Source: Bryum argenteum (lineage: Eukaryota; Streptophyta; Bryopsida; Bryales; Bryaceae). From it: a stretch of 64,000 nt of DNA. This document shows, in pieces, positions 47,309 through 59,940 of the stretch. The notes under the pieces are model-generated. The model made no database searches, was not told the origin of the DNA, and worked only from the letters and a program-made list of their open reading frames with translations. Numbering within the stretch: position 1 is the stretch's first letter; every line of letters starts with the position of its first letter. The DNA lies in contig CM073327.1 in assembly GCA_037043015.1 (NCBI GenBank), positions 4,136,727 to 4,200,726 on the forward strand, in the 5' to 3' direction. A program made the position numbers and the translations under genes.

Positions 47309-49623
47309 CAAATACTTACATTTGTACGCTCAGTAACATTTGTTGTTGTATACCTCAATCACCTCCACAAACTAGCTATGTTTTCTTAAAAAAGAATTAC
47401 TCCTTTTGTCTTCACAAAACACCATAATCTGCCAAAATGGTTGAATTTTCTTCAATGGTCTAGATTACTCATTGATATAGTTGTAGAGATCACGCACTAG
47501 TATTAAATGTTGGATTTTTTGAGAGACGACTGTTTGAACCAAATCATGGTGTCTTCCAGAGACAAAAGGAGTATCTAGGATGCGTCTCACTTAAATTTTA
47601 CTATTTTTTATACCAGAGTGTTAGTTTAATATATCACCACCAACAAAAGTATAGACTACGCCAATACGCCCGATATCGTATTGGTATCGATCATACTAAT
47701 ATTGATTGTACTCAATCCACATTTTTAATACTGTACCTGATCTTTACACATTCCAAGGAAAAAAAACCACAATTCAATCATCATATTGTACATGAGAGTT
47801 GGGGAATCACTGCAAAATGACAAGGATTGATATATCTGTAGTATTCGTGATTACAACCAAAGGTAAAAGTGACTTATACAAGTATAAGTTAGGTACTAGA
47901 TCATATGGGTACATAGAGATATTGAAAAGTCTCACTTTGCATTCAAAGAAGGCAACATCATGAAATTGAGGTCCTGAAAAACTTTAGGTATTGGATTAAT
48001 TGAGAAGAATACAGCTCGTCTACTTCTATTTCGTTGTAGAGCTGAAACGGTTGCATCAATTTCCTGAGTGGCTGGTCAAAAAGGACAAAAGACGAATGGG
48101 ACAAAAAGAACATCCAAAAAAACGAATGAATTTAAAAAAAGCACAAAGCACAAAGTTGGGTTCACCCAGTAGCACTGTAGGGATATGAGGGGAAGCGGCT
48201 CAATGAGCTGCTTTTGGGAGGCACAATTGTGTTTGCAGAATATCTCCGAAAACAGACGAATCTTGTGGATGATCAAGTTTTAAAATTAAAAAAAGGGATC
48301 AAAGGCAGTGGGGTCTGGTCTGGAGCAAAGGCAAAGCCGGCGGTGGCTATCTGTGGCCACAGCAGACTTTGGATGGATCCCGAATCCCGGGCTCCTTTTC
48401 CGACTTCTGGGCTGCCCAGACATGAGTCACATGACTCGCTAGCTAGCTCCCATTGTCAGACAGACACGCCGGCTGGCGCCCATTGCTGCTGCTTTTACTG
48501 TACAACCCCCCTCCCCAACTTGGCTCCCCATTCCTTTGCTAACATTGCATATCACAAAGTTGCAATTCCGGATAGGATTCCAATGCATCCAAGCACGCAA
48601 CATTTGGATACTATTTGCAAAAGTTATTGAGGTTCAAAGTTTTTTACTCTTTGAAAAGGAATCTGTCAGTGGTATTTTCCAACAAGAATGTCACATTCTA
48701 CCGAGCTTGATTGGTGGAAAGGCATGAGAGTATGGTGGAAATAGCACATCTCTCCGTTAGTGATTGTTCATGCACTTAGGGTCTCTTTACATTATGGACC
48801 AAGAGCCGTTACCAAGAAAAGTAAAATCATTTTCCTGGTCATGGTTTTGTGATCGAGATAAATCAGAAATGAATTCTTGAGCTTGGTCACTCTTGTAATG
48901 TAAAGTGGATTTGGACCGTGAGAATTTCAACCTCAACTTTCTGATATTAGCTCATCATTTTCTTTTTTACTGTACCCTTTTTTCCTCCTTTCTCCTTAAA
49001 GAATTGGACACTAGACAATCAATGATTTTTGAGCCTCATGGTCTCCTTGATTGTTGTTGAAACGAGGTATTTGCTTCATCTCAACTTTAACCAAGGAGGC
49101 CATGAAAACATTATCCATTATGGAGAATTTAGTATACTTTGAGGACCTCAAAGATAGTGGTTATTCTCCTTTTTATTAAGGTAGTGTAAAGCTGAATGGG
49201 ACCAAGAGCACTTTACTCTCCAATCACAAGATTTAGAAGGACATGGTCAATCTTCATGGTCCATAGTGCAAAGCAATCGTAAATCATGTAATGTATGAAT
49301 CAAATATGCACCGAAGAGTCGGACAAGGTGGTGTTAATAATTGATCTTCAAGAGGTCCACATGCCTTTTTGCCTATGAAAGTGACACATTCTCCATTTCA
49401 TTCAGGTATGAGAATCTTGAGGATACCACACAAGTGACATATGACAAATGGTGGTGTTGAGAACTTGGTATACTTTACGTGATGAAGAAAAAGTAGCATA
49501 ATGCCTCAGGATTCAGTAAAGTTTAGTTAAATAAGATCATGTAATAAAAACATCTCTAAACACAGAAGGAGATTTATTATGTTATGTATTTGTGATAATT
49601 TTTTTGGGTGGGAGATTTCATAT
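47309..49623. other. Unassigned DNA with a GC-rich patch
   Basis: Mostly AT-rich. A GC-rich patch lies at about 48300-48560, where a 138-codon frame (48214) has no recognised domain. No element ends could be confirmed, although CTCTTTACATTATGG at 48784 and AGTGTAAAGC at 49185 hint at an old inverted-repeat element. Confidence 0.3.
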
Positions 49624-50205
49624 TTAACCCCTAAAGATCCAAGAGGACCACATCGGGCTTTTGCTATTTTGGGCAGCTTAGATGAATAGGTTAAAAGTCA
49701 TATTTTTGCCTAAATTTTTTAATGAGTGCTCCCTATACTATAAAGTGTATGTGGTAAAATTTGCAAAGCCAAATTCCAATTTTTGAGTCTTTTACAATAA
49801 TTCTTGGTTTGCGAGCCAAACTGGGGCAGTTTAAATTTAGTATTTTTTTGAGATTAAAAAAAAAAATGTTCATGACCAAATCACTACTTAAGTTTCAAAG
49901 GGCCCCAAGTCACAAAGAGTACCAATTTTACAAGGGCAGCCTCCAAAAGTGTCAAAAATAATCTCAACAATGCCCAAAAAAACTTCGTAGACAAACTTTG
50001 GATGTTATGATCTCTCAAATGGTAAACATCCAACGGTCAATTTTTAAATCACATACTGAAAATTGGCTTCGGTACAAGATCTTACGATTGGAAGTTAAAA
50101 AAAGAATAAAAAATTTGTTTCGCACCCATTGAAGTGCACAAAGGTAGATTTGGAGTTTTGAGGTTTCAAGCTCCCAAAAACACACAAGGATATTTAGGAG
50201 GTTAA
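49624..50205. mobile_element. TTAA element, F2 family, 582 bp
   Basis: Starts TTAACCCCTAAAGATCCAAG and ends GGATATTTAGGAGGTTAA. Collinear with 10844-11429; AAGATCTTACGATTG is at 50076-50090. Confidence 0.8.
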
Positions 50206-50384
50206 GTGTAATTTCATATACCAAACATGTATAGAAGAGAGAAGAAAATTGATTAAGTAATGATGGGGGTTGCCACATGGCATGTATTAATTACAAGAAG
50301 ATTATGGCAAAATTTGGCAAAACTGGTATGTTCTCCTCACCTTCTCCGCACCACCAAAGCATATGGGACAAATCTCCAATTTCA

Positions 50385-50585
50385 TACCATACATACCATG
50401 GCATACCATACATATTGTAACATACCATGGCATACCATACATATTGTAACATACCATGGCATACCATACATATTGTAACATACCATGGCATACCATACAT
50501 ATTGTAACATACCATGGCATACCATACATATTGTAGCATACCATACATACCATGGCATACCATACATATCATGGCATACCATAGC
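50385..50585 (+). repeat. Minisatellite, 29-bp unit
   Basis: About six units built on CATACCATACATATTGTAAC and ATACCATGG. Long frames on the minus strand (YNMYGMPWYV repeats) are a by-product of the array. Confidence 0.95.
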
Positions 50586-50589
50586 ACAC

Positions 50590-51284
50590 GATATATACAC
50601 CCCCTGACCCCACCGTATACGTTTACTAATTAATAAGTGCCATGCCATGGATTTTGAATTTTGGTGTTATAGTGTGAAGATAAGAATCTTTAATGTGCAA
50701 AATAGGTACTTATTCTACAAGAGACAATGTCTCAAGAGCGAAAACAATTATAGTTTTGTCTCAATAGTTGAGAAGCATAACTAATGAACGATACATCCAC
50801 CTTATTGAATAGGGCCTACTCCAACTTGCTTGAATTTGTAGTTTGATTAGTCTAAAGAGTTGTAATGCCTCGTTCGGTGTGATTTAAAGCTTACGGACCA
50901 CAATCTCGTTTTAAGCACGCTCCTTATTTCATTTTCTCCTAGTTATTGTACATGCTTAAACGTTGGTTGTTGATTCTAAATTGGCTAGGGTTTTGGAGGT
51001 AGGTTGCCGTGTATCTTTTGTCTCTTGCATATTGACACTCTTTCTTTTGTGGATCTATTTGACCTCTAGTACTGTGCATATTTGTTCACATTGCCTCCCA
51101 ATTTGTTACTGCAGTAGTGTGTTCTTGATTTTCATGTTTTTTAGAATTCAATGCCGAAGAAGACTGCATCAAACGTAGGCACTACATTAAAGGTAAAGTA
51201 CAAAATATATCTAAGATATGTTGCATGTTTTGACTAAAAGTTCAAATTCATAGCAACTTAGAATCTAAAAAACTTAGAAATTAT
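50590..51284. other. Unassigned noncoding DNA
   Basis: No recognised gene or element. A 71-codon frame at 50963 has no known domain. Confidence 0.3.
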
Positions 51285-52614
51285 TTAACCCCTATACGTC
51301 CCTAGTGTCGAAAAACAACAATTTGGATGAAGGGTAAAAACTTTGAGGAGCCGTAACTTCTCCTATTAGACTCTGTGTTGGACAAAATCACTTGGGTTGA
51401 GTCACAAATTAAGTCTATTTTTTATAGTAAAAATAGCAGACCCATGAAGTAATGTGTGAATATTTGGCATGCATCTAGTGGAGGCAACTTCTATTTTCAT
51501 GTTTTACCATTGCAAGCCGATTATGTGAGATCAGAATAGTTTTTTCATGATTATTTTTATATGAGTGTGATCTTTAGATGCATCCCACCAACTTTGTAGT
51601 TGGAAGATTTTTGATCCAGATAACTTTGGTATTAGATTTGCAATGATGTTTCCACAATGAAAGAAGTGAAAGTATGAATGATTTTTGAGAAGCTATATCT
51701 CCTTCATCCACCGTTAGATTTTGATTTTGTTTTCAGGAATAGGTTTGAATTATAGTCAAGTTTTGGTGGTAGAAACCTTAACCCAACCAAAGATGTATTG
51801 AAGAAGGCACCACAAGCCTTGGCTTGGTGGTTAGGGCTTAGGCCCCCAATGAGGAGGTCGTGGGTTCTATTCCCCATGCCGGCGTGGTGCTCACCACTAT
51901 AGTCCACCCATCTATTGTGGGGGGTCTCTGGACCTTGTTGTATGGGTACCTCAAAGCCTTTTGGGGGGATACTATGTCAAGTATCTTCAAGGCAATAGTA
52001 ACTAGGCTAGAAACTAGCGTAGTTATAGTGTCCACCCTCGAGAGGGGGAAGTAGTATTGTTCCAATTTCCCCTTGTCCGGTGGCCATCGGGATATTAGCA
52101 TTACAAACGGATACTTCATTCACGCCGGCCCCTTAGAAAGGCACCGGAGTTTCTATCATATCATGTATTGAAGATAAGGCATGAATTTGAGTGCAAGGGG
52201 TCTATTTTGGACTATTTTTTGTTTCTAAAATGTGTAACAATTTTCACCATTATAAGGTTACTATTTGAGCCAAGATGTATTTTTGAGGGATTTTTTTAGT
52301 ACAATAGAGTTTTTGAAATGAAGATGAACAACTTCCTAGCTGATGATTTTTTGAATGCAAATTTCATGTTGGTAGTATTTTTACTTTAAAGTCAAATTGA
52401 TAGTTTTGTGTAGCGTGTTTTGCGCACTAAAACGTTATGATCTAATCAATCTATAAGGTCCCATGAGTTAAGTCTTTGTCCACACAATCTACAACAAGTC
52501 TATTACAAGTTTGTACGGTTGAGATTTGAGTACCTTAATATTATTTTCATCTATCTCATTTTTTTTTGAAAATGAGTTTTGGCTAAATATACCCCAAGGA
52601 CGTATAGGGGTTAA
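51285..52614. mobile_element. TTAA element, F5 family, 1330 bp with nested SINE
   Basis: Ends TTAACCCCTATACGTCC and GGACGTATAGGGGTTAA are a perfect 17-bp inverted repeat including the TTAA. A SINE with its target duplication occupies 51805-52174; without it the element is about 960 bp. A relative lacking ends is at 12925-13500. No transposase frame. Confidence 0.85.
51805..52162 (+). mobile_element. tRNA-derived SINE, full length, with 12-bp target duplication
   Basis: Nearly identical to 5406-5764. B-box-like GGTTCTATTCC at 51863-51873. Flanked by ATGTATTGAAGA at 51793-51804 and 52163-52174. The close match between the two copies suggests fairly recent activity. Confidence 0.9.
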
Positions 52615-53082
52615 TAGCTTACTACTCAATCTCCAATGTTTGCACGAATGTGTAGAGTATTATGCAAGTAATAGGGTTTGGTTGTCGAAGATTGACAATG
52701 CCCAAATTCAAATTAGGGATGTTACAATATTCCTCTCTTAAGAAAATTTTCATTACTCAACTATCAATCTTGTTTAGGTAACTATTGAAACCATTTTTGA
52801 GAACCTAGACCTCATAGTGTTGGTGAAGGAGGTTGACAACTTCACAATTGCTGGTGCAAAAGGAAAGAGAGTAGTTTTGCTGAAGAGTCAGACATTTCTA
52901 GGCTCATAGCAATTCTATCGATCTTTATTTAGTTGATCATCTATACATGCACCGAATAGTTGATTTGGACATGCACCAAGTACTAGGCAAAAAACAATTA
53001 TACGTAGTTGTGTGATTGCAATGATTGTAAGATTTTTTGTGAGTGCATACGCTAAATGTGCAATAACTTTTTAGTAACTATT

Positions 53083-53182
53083 AGAAAAAGAGGAAGAAAA
53101 AGAAAAAGAGAAAAAATAAGAAGGAAAAACAAAAAATAAGAAAAGGAAAAATAAGAGAAAAAAAGAAAAAAAAAGAAAACAC
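53083..53182 (+). repeat. Polypurine tract, about 100 bp
   Basis: Almost only A and G on the plus strand (GAAAAAGAGGAAGAAAAAG and variants). Confidence 0.9.
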
Positions 53183-53538
53183 ATCATGTATTGCCTTTAA
53201 GAGAGGAACATTATGAATACATTTCGTGACACTTGCAAACTAGTTTAACGTTCACTTGGTGTGAACAAAAACTTCATGACTTTTTTTGCAAATGTACACA
53301 ATCAGAACATGTTCTCATGAATAATCTGCACTACACAAAACCAAACAATATGCTCATGTGAAGATCTACGGAACAACAAAGACAAATCAACTATGTACGA
53401 AGATAGAGCAATGTACATAATGCAAACATGTGAATTCTCAAGGTTCTCAAATAACCTTGGTAACAAATGCAGCCAAAATGACAATGAGTCTATAGTGACC
53501 TGTTCCTTATAACAGGCCACAAGCCGTGTTACTACAAA

Positions 53539-53686
53539 ACACGTAATTCGTTATAATGGGAATATTCAGATATCAAATTGAGCTTGAGTTGAGCCAAATG
53601 TACTGTGTGGGTACATTTAGCTCGACTCCACCTAAACCCACATTTCTCAAAATCAGTGAATAATACCATTATAACAAATTACGTGT
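53539..53686. mobile_element. Foldback MITE, family ACACGTAATTTG, 148 bp
   Basis: ACACGTAATTCGTTATAATGG at the left and CCATTATAACAAATTACGTGT at the right are inverted repeats with one mismatch in 21. The interior shares GAGTTGAGCCAAATGTAC with 18998-19163 in reverse. Confidence 0.8.
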
Positions 53687-53756
53687 TACAACCATAACCT
53701 GTCCTGAATGACTCCCTAACGTATCACTTTGGTCGTCATTTTTTGGCTTTATTCTA

Positions 53757-53858
53757 CTCCCTCTGTCCCATTTTTATTGTCCAGTAGGTTCTCTCAATTC
53801 TACCTTGAGAGGTAGATTTGAGAAAACCGACTGGACTATTATAATGGGACAGAGGGAG
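53757..53858. mobile_element. Stowaway-like MITE, 102 bp
   Basis: Second copy of the 33736 element, the same length, ends CTCCCTCTGTCCCAT and its inverse, flanked by TA. Its arms have several mismatches, so it is older. Confidence 0.9.
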
Positions 53859-53859
53859 T

Positions 53860-55000
53860 ATTATACAAGAGTTGTTGATAAGTGTTACGTGGAGATTAGT
53901 GTAATGGGTAACTTTTGGTAGATAATACTATCTCTCAACTCTCTTGAGTCTAATGTTCACTTTGGGCTGCCATTGCAATCAATGTCTCCTGTCTTTTCTT
54001 CATGCCATCAATTGCACTACTTTCAATAATTCTTGCACTTGCAAGAAAGTTTGCATGGTCTCACATTTAGTCCAAAAGTTTGAAGATTAGTACTATAAAA
54101 CTCTGGTGACATGTGGCATTTAGTATTATGGTTTACATTTAACATTTGTAAAACTAATCGACAACTCTTGTTTAGTGGTAGGACTTATGAAGCCCAAAGA
54201 AATGCTAAATTTTTCACATGGAGGCATGCTGAAATTCAAGTACAAAGGCTTGTTTTTGACAATAATAAAGGCATGTAAGAATTAGTTGTATCGAAAGTCC
54301 ATACTCTAAGATGATGCCTTAGTACCTACATGTGCAAGAAAAAAAACTTGAAAAAAAAGTAAAATCTCAAATTTTGGTTAACTAAGAACTTTATGCAATG
54401 TATTGTAACTTACTTTAGGTTGATTTTGAGAATAAATAAGCATACGCAATAGTTTTATATATGCAAAGAATTTAGCATGCCTTGTTTGCATTAGATTCTC
54501 TAAACAATTATAAAAATCATTGGAAATCCAATACCAAATTATCCCAAACAAAAAACTTCCACCTAAAAATATGTTGCAAAATCGTTAACCAAAAAGTGCC
54601 CTCCCAAAAATGTATGGTAGAAATTCAGATCATTTTAGATGATTTGAAAAATTTACCACATTATGTAAAACATGGACCATGCCAAACTCAATTGTTCATA
54701 AAAAAAACTAATAGGTGATTAGGTGCCTTTTAGATGTGGTGAATTTTTGACAATCAACCAAATCACATTGTGACAAGCATTGCTTTGGTTTTTCTTGTCG
54801 TAAACTTGTAATGTATCGTCCAAGACCACTGCTGAAATTGGGGGAGGATTACGAGCCGTAATCTAGATGGGCAACTGTAATCCGGCCGTGCAGGGTTACT
54901 CAATTTGTCCCATTTTAACGGGCAACAACAAAATATATCTTATTGTGATCTATTTCAACGGATCATAGCAAGAAATTTCGGCCTCAATGCTTTACAATGG
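53860..55000. other. Unassigned AT-rich DNA
   Basis: No gene, element ends or tandem array recognised. A 78-codon frame at 54482 has no known domain. Confidence 0.3.
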
Positions 55001-55124
55001 GTAAAGAACACCCACTTGGGCATCATGGGTTTCAAAGAGCATGCACCTTTGCGATCAGGCGGAGCCCTCCCCCTCACGAGCGGGGCTTCTTAAAACCCAT
55101 AATGCCCAAGTGGGTGTGCTTTAT
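55001..55124. mobile_element. Foldback element with 32-bp arms and GC-rich loop
   Basis: GTAAAGAACACCCACTTGGG... pairs with ...CCCAAGTGGGTGTGCTTTAT, 32 bp with three mismatches. The 60-bp loop is GC-rich (GGCGGAGCCCTCCCCC) and recalls the hairpin at 20588. Probably a small MITE; no target duplication fixed. Confidence 0.6.
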
Positions 55125-56045
55125 CCTCTACATAAGCCATTATCCTAACATCTCTCAAAGCTTTTCTTACTCTGATTCTAACCTTGAATTCCTAAATCAC
55201 ATTTAATTCCGTTGGTGATTCTACTAGCTTTACAACACTAACTAAGCATATTTTTCTCTTTTTTCTTTGAAGTGGTAAGAACCTCTCGACAACCTTGTTT
55301 TAGCAATCTTTCACTCCTAAAATGTTTCATCTGTACTCTATTTACTAAAGTTACTAGAGTGAGAGAATTAAACCCGTAGATTTCGGGACGTCTCTTGTAC
55401 TCTTGCATGTCATCGAAAAAATAACGATATCTCTCTCTCTTTCTGACTTGCTCAAAAATTGGCTTCATCACAACATGATGTTACTAAGTTCTTAAATGAC
55501 TTTCAAAATGTTACTAAATTTCCCACCAGAGAGAACCCACAGAAATACTTCACAAGAAACACAAATCTGCTAGGTCATTAAACAGTGTTTAAAGCTTGCC
55601 TCAAGAAATGAGCTTATCATAGTGAATCCTAACTAAAAGTGTTCATAATTTGAATGAGAGATTGCATGTGATATGAATATATACAGTTCATAGGCCTTTG
55701 ATGCGATTACTAAAATTGCCTCTAGAGCTCTTCAAAGTTGATAGACACAGGCAGACATTCACTCATTTGTGAAAGTCAATGTATCCCACTTTTGGGTTCG
55801 GTGCACTCATTTGGACGATTCCAAATTTCTGTTTCCATAATTCCAAACTCATGGAACTTTCTTTGATTTATTCAATATGATATTAACACGTATTTTCTCC
55901 CAGAGGATCAATGGATGACCAGTCGTAATTTGACACCTTCGATCGACATAATCCACTTGCTCATGAATGACTTGCATTGAGATGTTTTTTTTAGAATTTT
56001 GAAATTTTCGAAGCTCATTTAGATCTCAAATTGAGTACTGATTGC
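55125..56045. other. Unassigned AT-rich DNA
   Basis: A 77-codon minus frame at 55238-55471 (YRYFFDDMQEYKRRPEIYGF) has no recognised domain. No repeats with clear ends. Confidence 0.3.
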
Positions 56046-56415
56046 TTAACCCTTAAACGCCCTTGGGGTCTAAAACGGGCAGCCCAAAATTGGATCACAG
56101 CATCTTTTGGACTTGGGCATCATGAATAGTGCACTTTTTGAACTTGGGCATCATGAATGGACCAATCAATGATGAGCTTGCAACCTCCTACAAGGTTATG
56201 TACCACCCCGACCTACCTACCACAATCCTTTCAAACCACAAAATCACTCATTCAAATTGTGATTTGAATTGTAAAATTTCTCTTTTTGAATGCATCATAA
56301 GGAGGTGACCAGTTTGACATCAAAATATAAGTGAAAAGTTGAGCACAGTGAGAGCTACAGGGAAGATTCTGTTGGAATCAAGCCCCTCGGGCTTGCTTGG
56401 GCGTTTAAGGGTTAA
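56046..56415. mobile_element. TTAA element, F4 family, 370 bp
   Basis: Ends TTAACCCTTAAACGCCCTTG and TGGGCGTTTAAGGGTTAA, inverted over about 16 bp including TTAA. The best preserved F4 copy. Interior has GGGCAGCCCAAAATTGGATC. Confidence 0.85.
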
Positions 56416-59165
56416 CAATGTTGGTACCACCACCAAAAAATTCTGAAGCCTGATCTCTTTACAATTGGCAGGATACAGAAGAACCTGAAACCTAACATGA
56501 TCTCTTTGTGAATGGCACTTTGTAACAACACATTGACACTCAATCCAAATTTAACGTCTCAATTTCTAGTAGTGGCTAGTTACGTAACGATACCGTTCAT
56601 GTATTGTGCGGTACGGTGAGTGGTTGTTGCTATTCAACTCGAATATGTCTATTACTCATTGTATTGGCAAAGTGCATGAACCACCTGTAAATTCCTGTGA
56701 ATCACATGTAACCCTATTCATTTGGCAGACACAATTTAGATGAGATGTACAGTACCCACCAACAAGTTTACGTTCAGAGCAAGAAGAGATAACATACCTT
56801 CAACTTTCAAATGACCACCATTTTTGTAAAATCTATCCAGATTGCAAATCATGAAGTATGAAAGAAGGTACTGCATTTTTCTTTACCAATACATGAAAAA
56901 CTTCCAAAAAATGTGTAGATTCATTTGACAACTTTAGTATCTTCTAACTTACTTTCTAAAAACTACCTTTAGCTCTTATGAAGACCATTACATGGAGAGG
57001 TTTGTTAAGGAAGAGAGTACTAATATCTCTTTAGAAACCTCTTTTGATGCCCTTTACATATATGTGGCTCACAGTTACAAATATTGAGTTGAGTTGATGT
57101 AAGAAACCTTGATGTTGTCTCTTATTGAAAAAGTTACATACACATTTTGAAGTGCAATGATTGCTCATGGATTTTTTTAACACATGGAGCTTGGATTAGC
57201 ATGAAAGAGATAGTTTTGATAATATTTGTTACGATTTGAAGACTTTGGTGGTAGTTTGATGGAATTTGGATATTCTAGGTTCTGGATATGATCATTTGAA
57301 GTTGCTCTTGTTTATCTTGACATCTACTTAGAGTACAAAAGTCCAATCTTGAGCTTCTTTGGGGGTACAATTCAAGTTCTTTCTAAAAAGCAATTGCATA
57401 TGTAGATAGTGTATTGAAAAAGCTTTCTTTTGAGATGGTGGAAGTTTACCATTGTGTCATGCCACACCAAAAGTAGCTTGTTATAAGAGCTACGGGAATA
57501 TAATAGATAATATGTTAAAAAGTCATATATTAAAATAGAATTTCTAATATTTATTAAAATAGAATTTCTAATATGTATTGAAATTTCTTGTAATGATGGT
57601 ATAAAATACTACATTATCCCTACAGTACAATTTGTAGTTGGCAATTTGGATCATTTTTGTGAACGTGGTAATTGTTTGAAGATTGCAACATGTTCTCTTG
57701 TCTCAATTATGAACGTAAACTTGTTGGTGGGTACTGTACATCCAAGACATCTTCAACATATCAAATATACATTTCATCTGATTGTGTTTGACAAATGAAT
57801 AGGAATGTCGTCTGATAAAGCAACACACTGTTGTATCCTATATCGAAAACCACTTTTTTCCACTTGTTGTTCAACGCCTTCCGATGTTGACTTGTGAAGT
57901 TGTAGGAAGGAATGACACTTCAAGTTGCTCAGGAGCTTGACTTTGCATCACTCGAATCCTCTGAAACTCAACAAAACATGTGTTTGGTTCAGTTGTTTGT
58001 TCAGATAGCTGACTCATTATCACCGCAAAGTAATGTAGGTCCAGAGTGAAGACCTGTTTTGTAAATCATATAAGAAGCATAGTATCAAAATGCTCATTAT
58101 TTATGCGAAACATTCAGATTCTGTGTGTTGAAAAATAATTCTTTTGCATGCATACGACTCAATCGAAGAACTGAATCACAACTGAAAAGACTATTACACA
58201 ATGGCTCTTGTTCTTGAAATCCACCTGAATATTTCAGCATAGAAAACCCAGGATGTGTAAGGACCTATATAGCATTAAGCAAAACTCATGTTGCCTTTGA
58301 GATCTAAACGTCAGATTACTCGACTAACTGTGCAACAAATCTGCAGAAAGTGGCTTGTGAAGAAATTCTACACGGCAACACTCCAAGTGCCATTTTGACA
58401 TACTAGAACTGCGAGAACTACCAGAACATGCTAAAACTGTAGTGACGTAAACACTGTAAGTTCTTTCCGTGAATGGGGAGAGTAAGTGGAAGGATAGTCG
58501 AAGTGATTTCATCATTTTTGAACTCATTTAGAGTTTGGTATAAAATTTTGAAGGTGGACTTACATGTGTTTCTAAAATGGTGCCCTAATTTGACACCCTA
58601 GAATGTTTGGGACAAGTACATGGTACTGTTGATTTGTGAGTTAAAAACTATCATGTACCTATAGGTGAAGAAGCCTAGTACTCCATAATTGATACTGCTC
58701 CACTTTTTTGCACTCTCCCTTGCTCAACAACCATATCAGCTGGTCTTGTTGCAACCTCAAAGTGCTCCATTCACAGTTCTAGCATCGAAGTAAATCTCTG
58801 CTATTATCGACATTAAGCCCAGTCAACAAAAAGGTGAGTTGATGTGCTGATTAGACAAAGATCAACACTACTAGAATGAAGGTCATGTTAAGCAAACTTG
58901 TGGACTTTTGCTTGAGACTCTTTCACAATGAGCGCACTTTTCTGACATTGTTTGGAAGTTCATATGCAGGTGAAAGATCATATACCTCTCTTTGTTAACA
59001 TTGTTTTCTTCAATGTCAAGTTGTACCATGTTACGTTTTTCTCATCATAATGATCGAAGACCAAGAATCTGCGGGCAAGCTTTAGCAAGAGTACGAGCCT
59101 TGATGCGATCAATACAATTGTGTAACACCATATTTAATATTTTGGGAAATTTTCAACCTCCCAAT
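56416..59165. other. Unassigned noncoding DNA
   Basis: No gene recognised. A 24-bp direct duplication (ATTAAAATAGAATTTCTAAT) lies at about 57530-57580. The rest shows no clear structure. Confidence 0.3.
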
Positions 59166-59171
59166 TAAATG

Positions 59172-59492
59172 ACAATTTAGCTCAAGTCGAGCTGAATTGT
59201 ACCTACAGATTGGTTACTTCACTGAAACTGAACAAAACTACCAATTGTTGACATTTTCGAATGGTCATAGCTTACTCAAATTTTGTCCAAATAGGGCATA
59301 TGAGGTGTTTTTTGACATTCACAGAAAGAGTATATGTCAAAAGACACCTCATATGCTCAAGTGAGACATAATTTGAGTAAGTTGTCGCCATTTGAAAATG
59401 CTAATGATTAGTAGTTTTGTTCAATTTTAGCAAAATACCAAATCTCTAAGTACAATTTAACTTGACTCAATTTAACTAAAATGTACTTTCTC
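59172..59492. mobile_element. Long foldback element, about 320 bp palindrome
   Basis: Two arms of about 150 bp centred near 59327. The inner parts pair best (GGGCATATGAGGTGTTTTTTGAC with GTCAAAAGACACCTCATATG). The outer parts (AGTCGAGCTGAATTGTAC and GTACAATTTAACTTGACT) share sequence with the MITE at 18998. A transcript would fold into one long hairpin. Confidence 0.7.
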
Positions 59493-59940
59493 AAAATCAT
59501 GCAATTTTCTTATTACAATGAATATGTTGTTAAGTTTACCTTGAAGATTTGAATATCCTCGTATTTTGTTACCAATGAGGATATGATAGAAGTTCCCATG
59601 TATGAATTCCATAATAAGGAATTGATCCCACAGCGCAAACAAGTCGCACTCACTACTCTCCACACACATGGTGGTGTTAAAAACACTTCTAATGGACTGT
59701 CACAAGGATCGGAATATAACAATGGTCCCGAAATGAGCTGGAAGCTTAATATCATGCAACTTGGTTTTTGGAAATGTAGAACAGTAAGTTGTAAGTTTGA
59801 TGAAATATTATTGTAAGAGCCATTATGTCCATGTCTTGATATTGGACCGGCTCCCATTGTAGAACACTCTACTTTACCACCTCGTCGTTATCCATATTGG
59901 ATTCAGAAAACAATGCCGTGTAGTGATTTTTTTCATGATT

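Noticed and set aside
50291..50648. Tyr/Met-rich minus frames of 83-98 codons
   Set aside because: They are translations of the 29-bp minisatellite.
399..56415. PIF/Harbinger assignment (TTA/TAA target) for the TTAA elements
   Set aside because: Filled and empty sites at 195-1450 show a four-base TTAA direct duplication, and the ends lack the GGGCC-type start seen in the real Tourist-like element at 63339.
59472..59857. Minus frames with FLIMEFIHGN, recalling receptor-kinase sequence
   Set aside because: Only a few residues fit, the frames are short, and no other kinase motif (VAIK, HRD, DFG) is present nearby.
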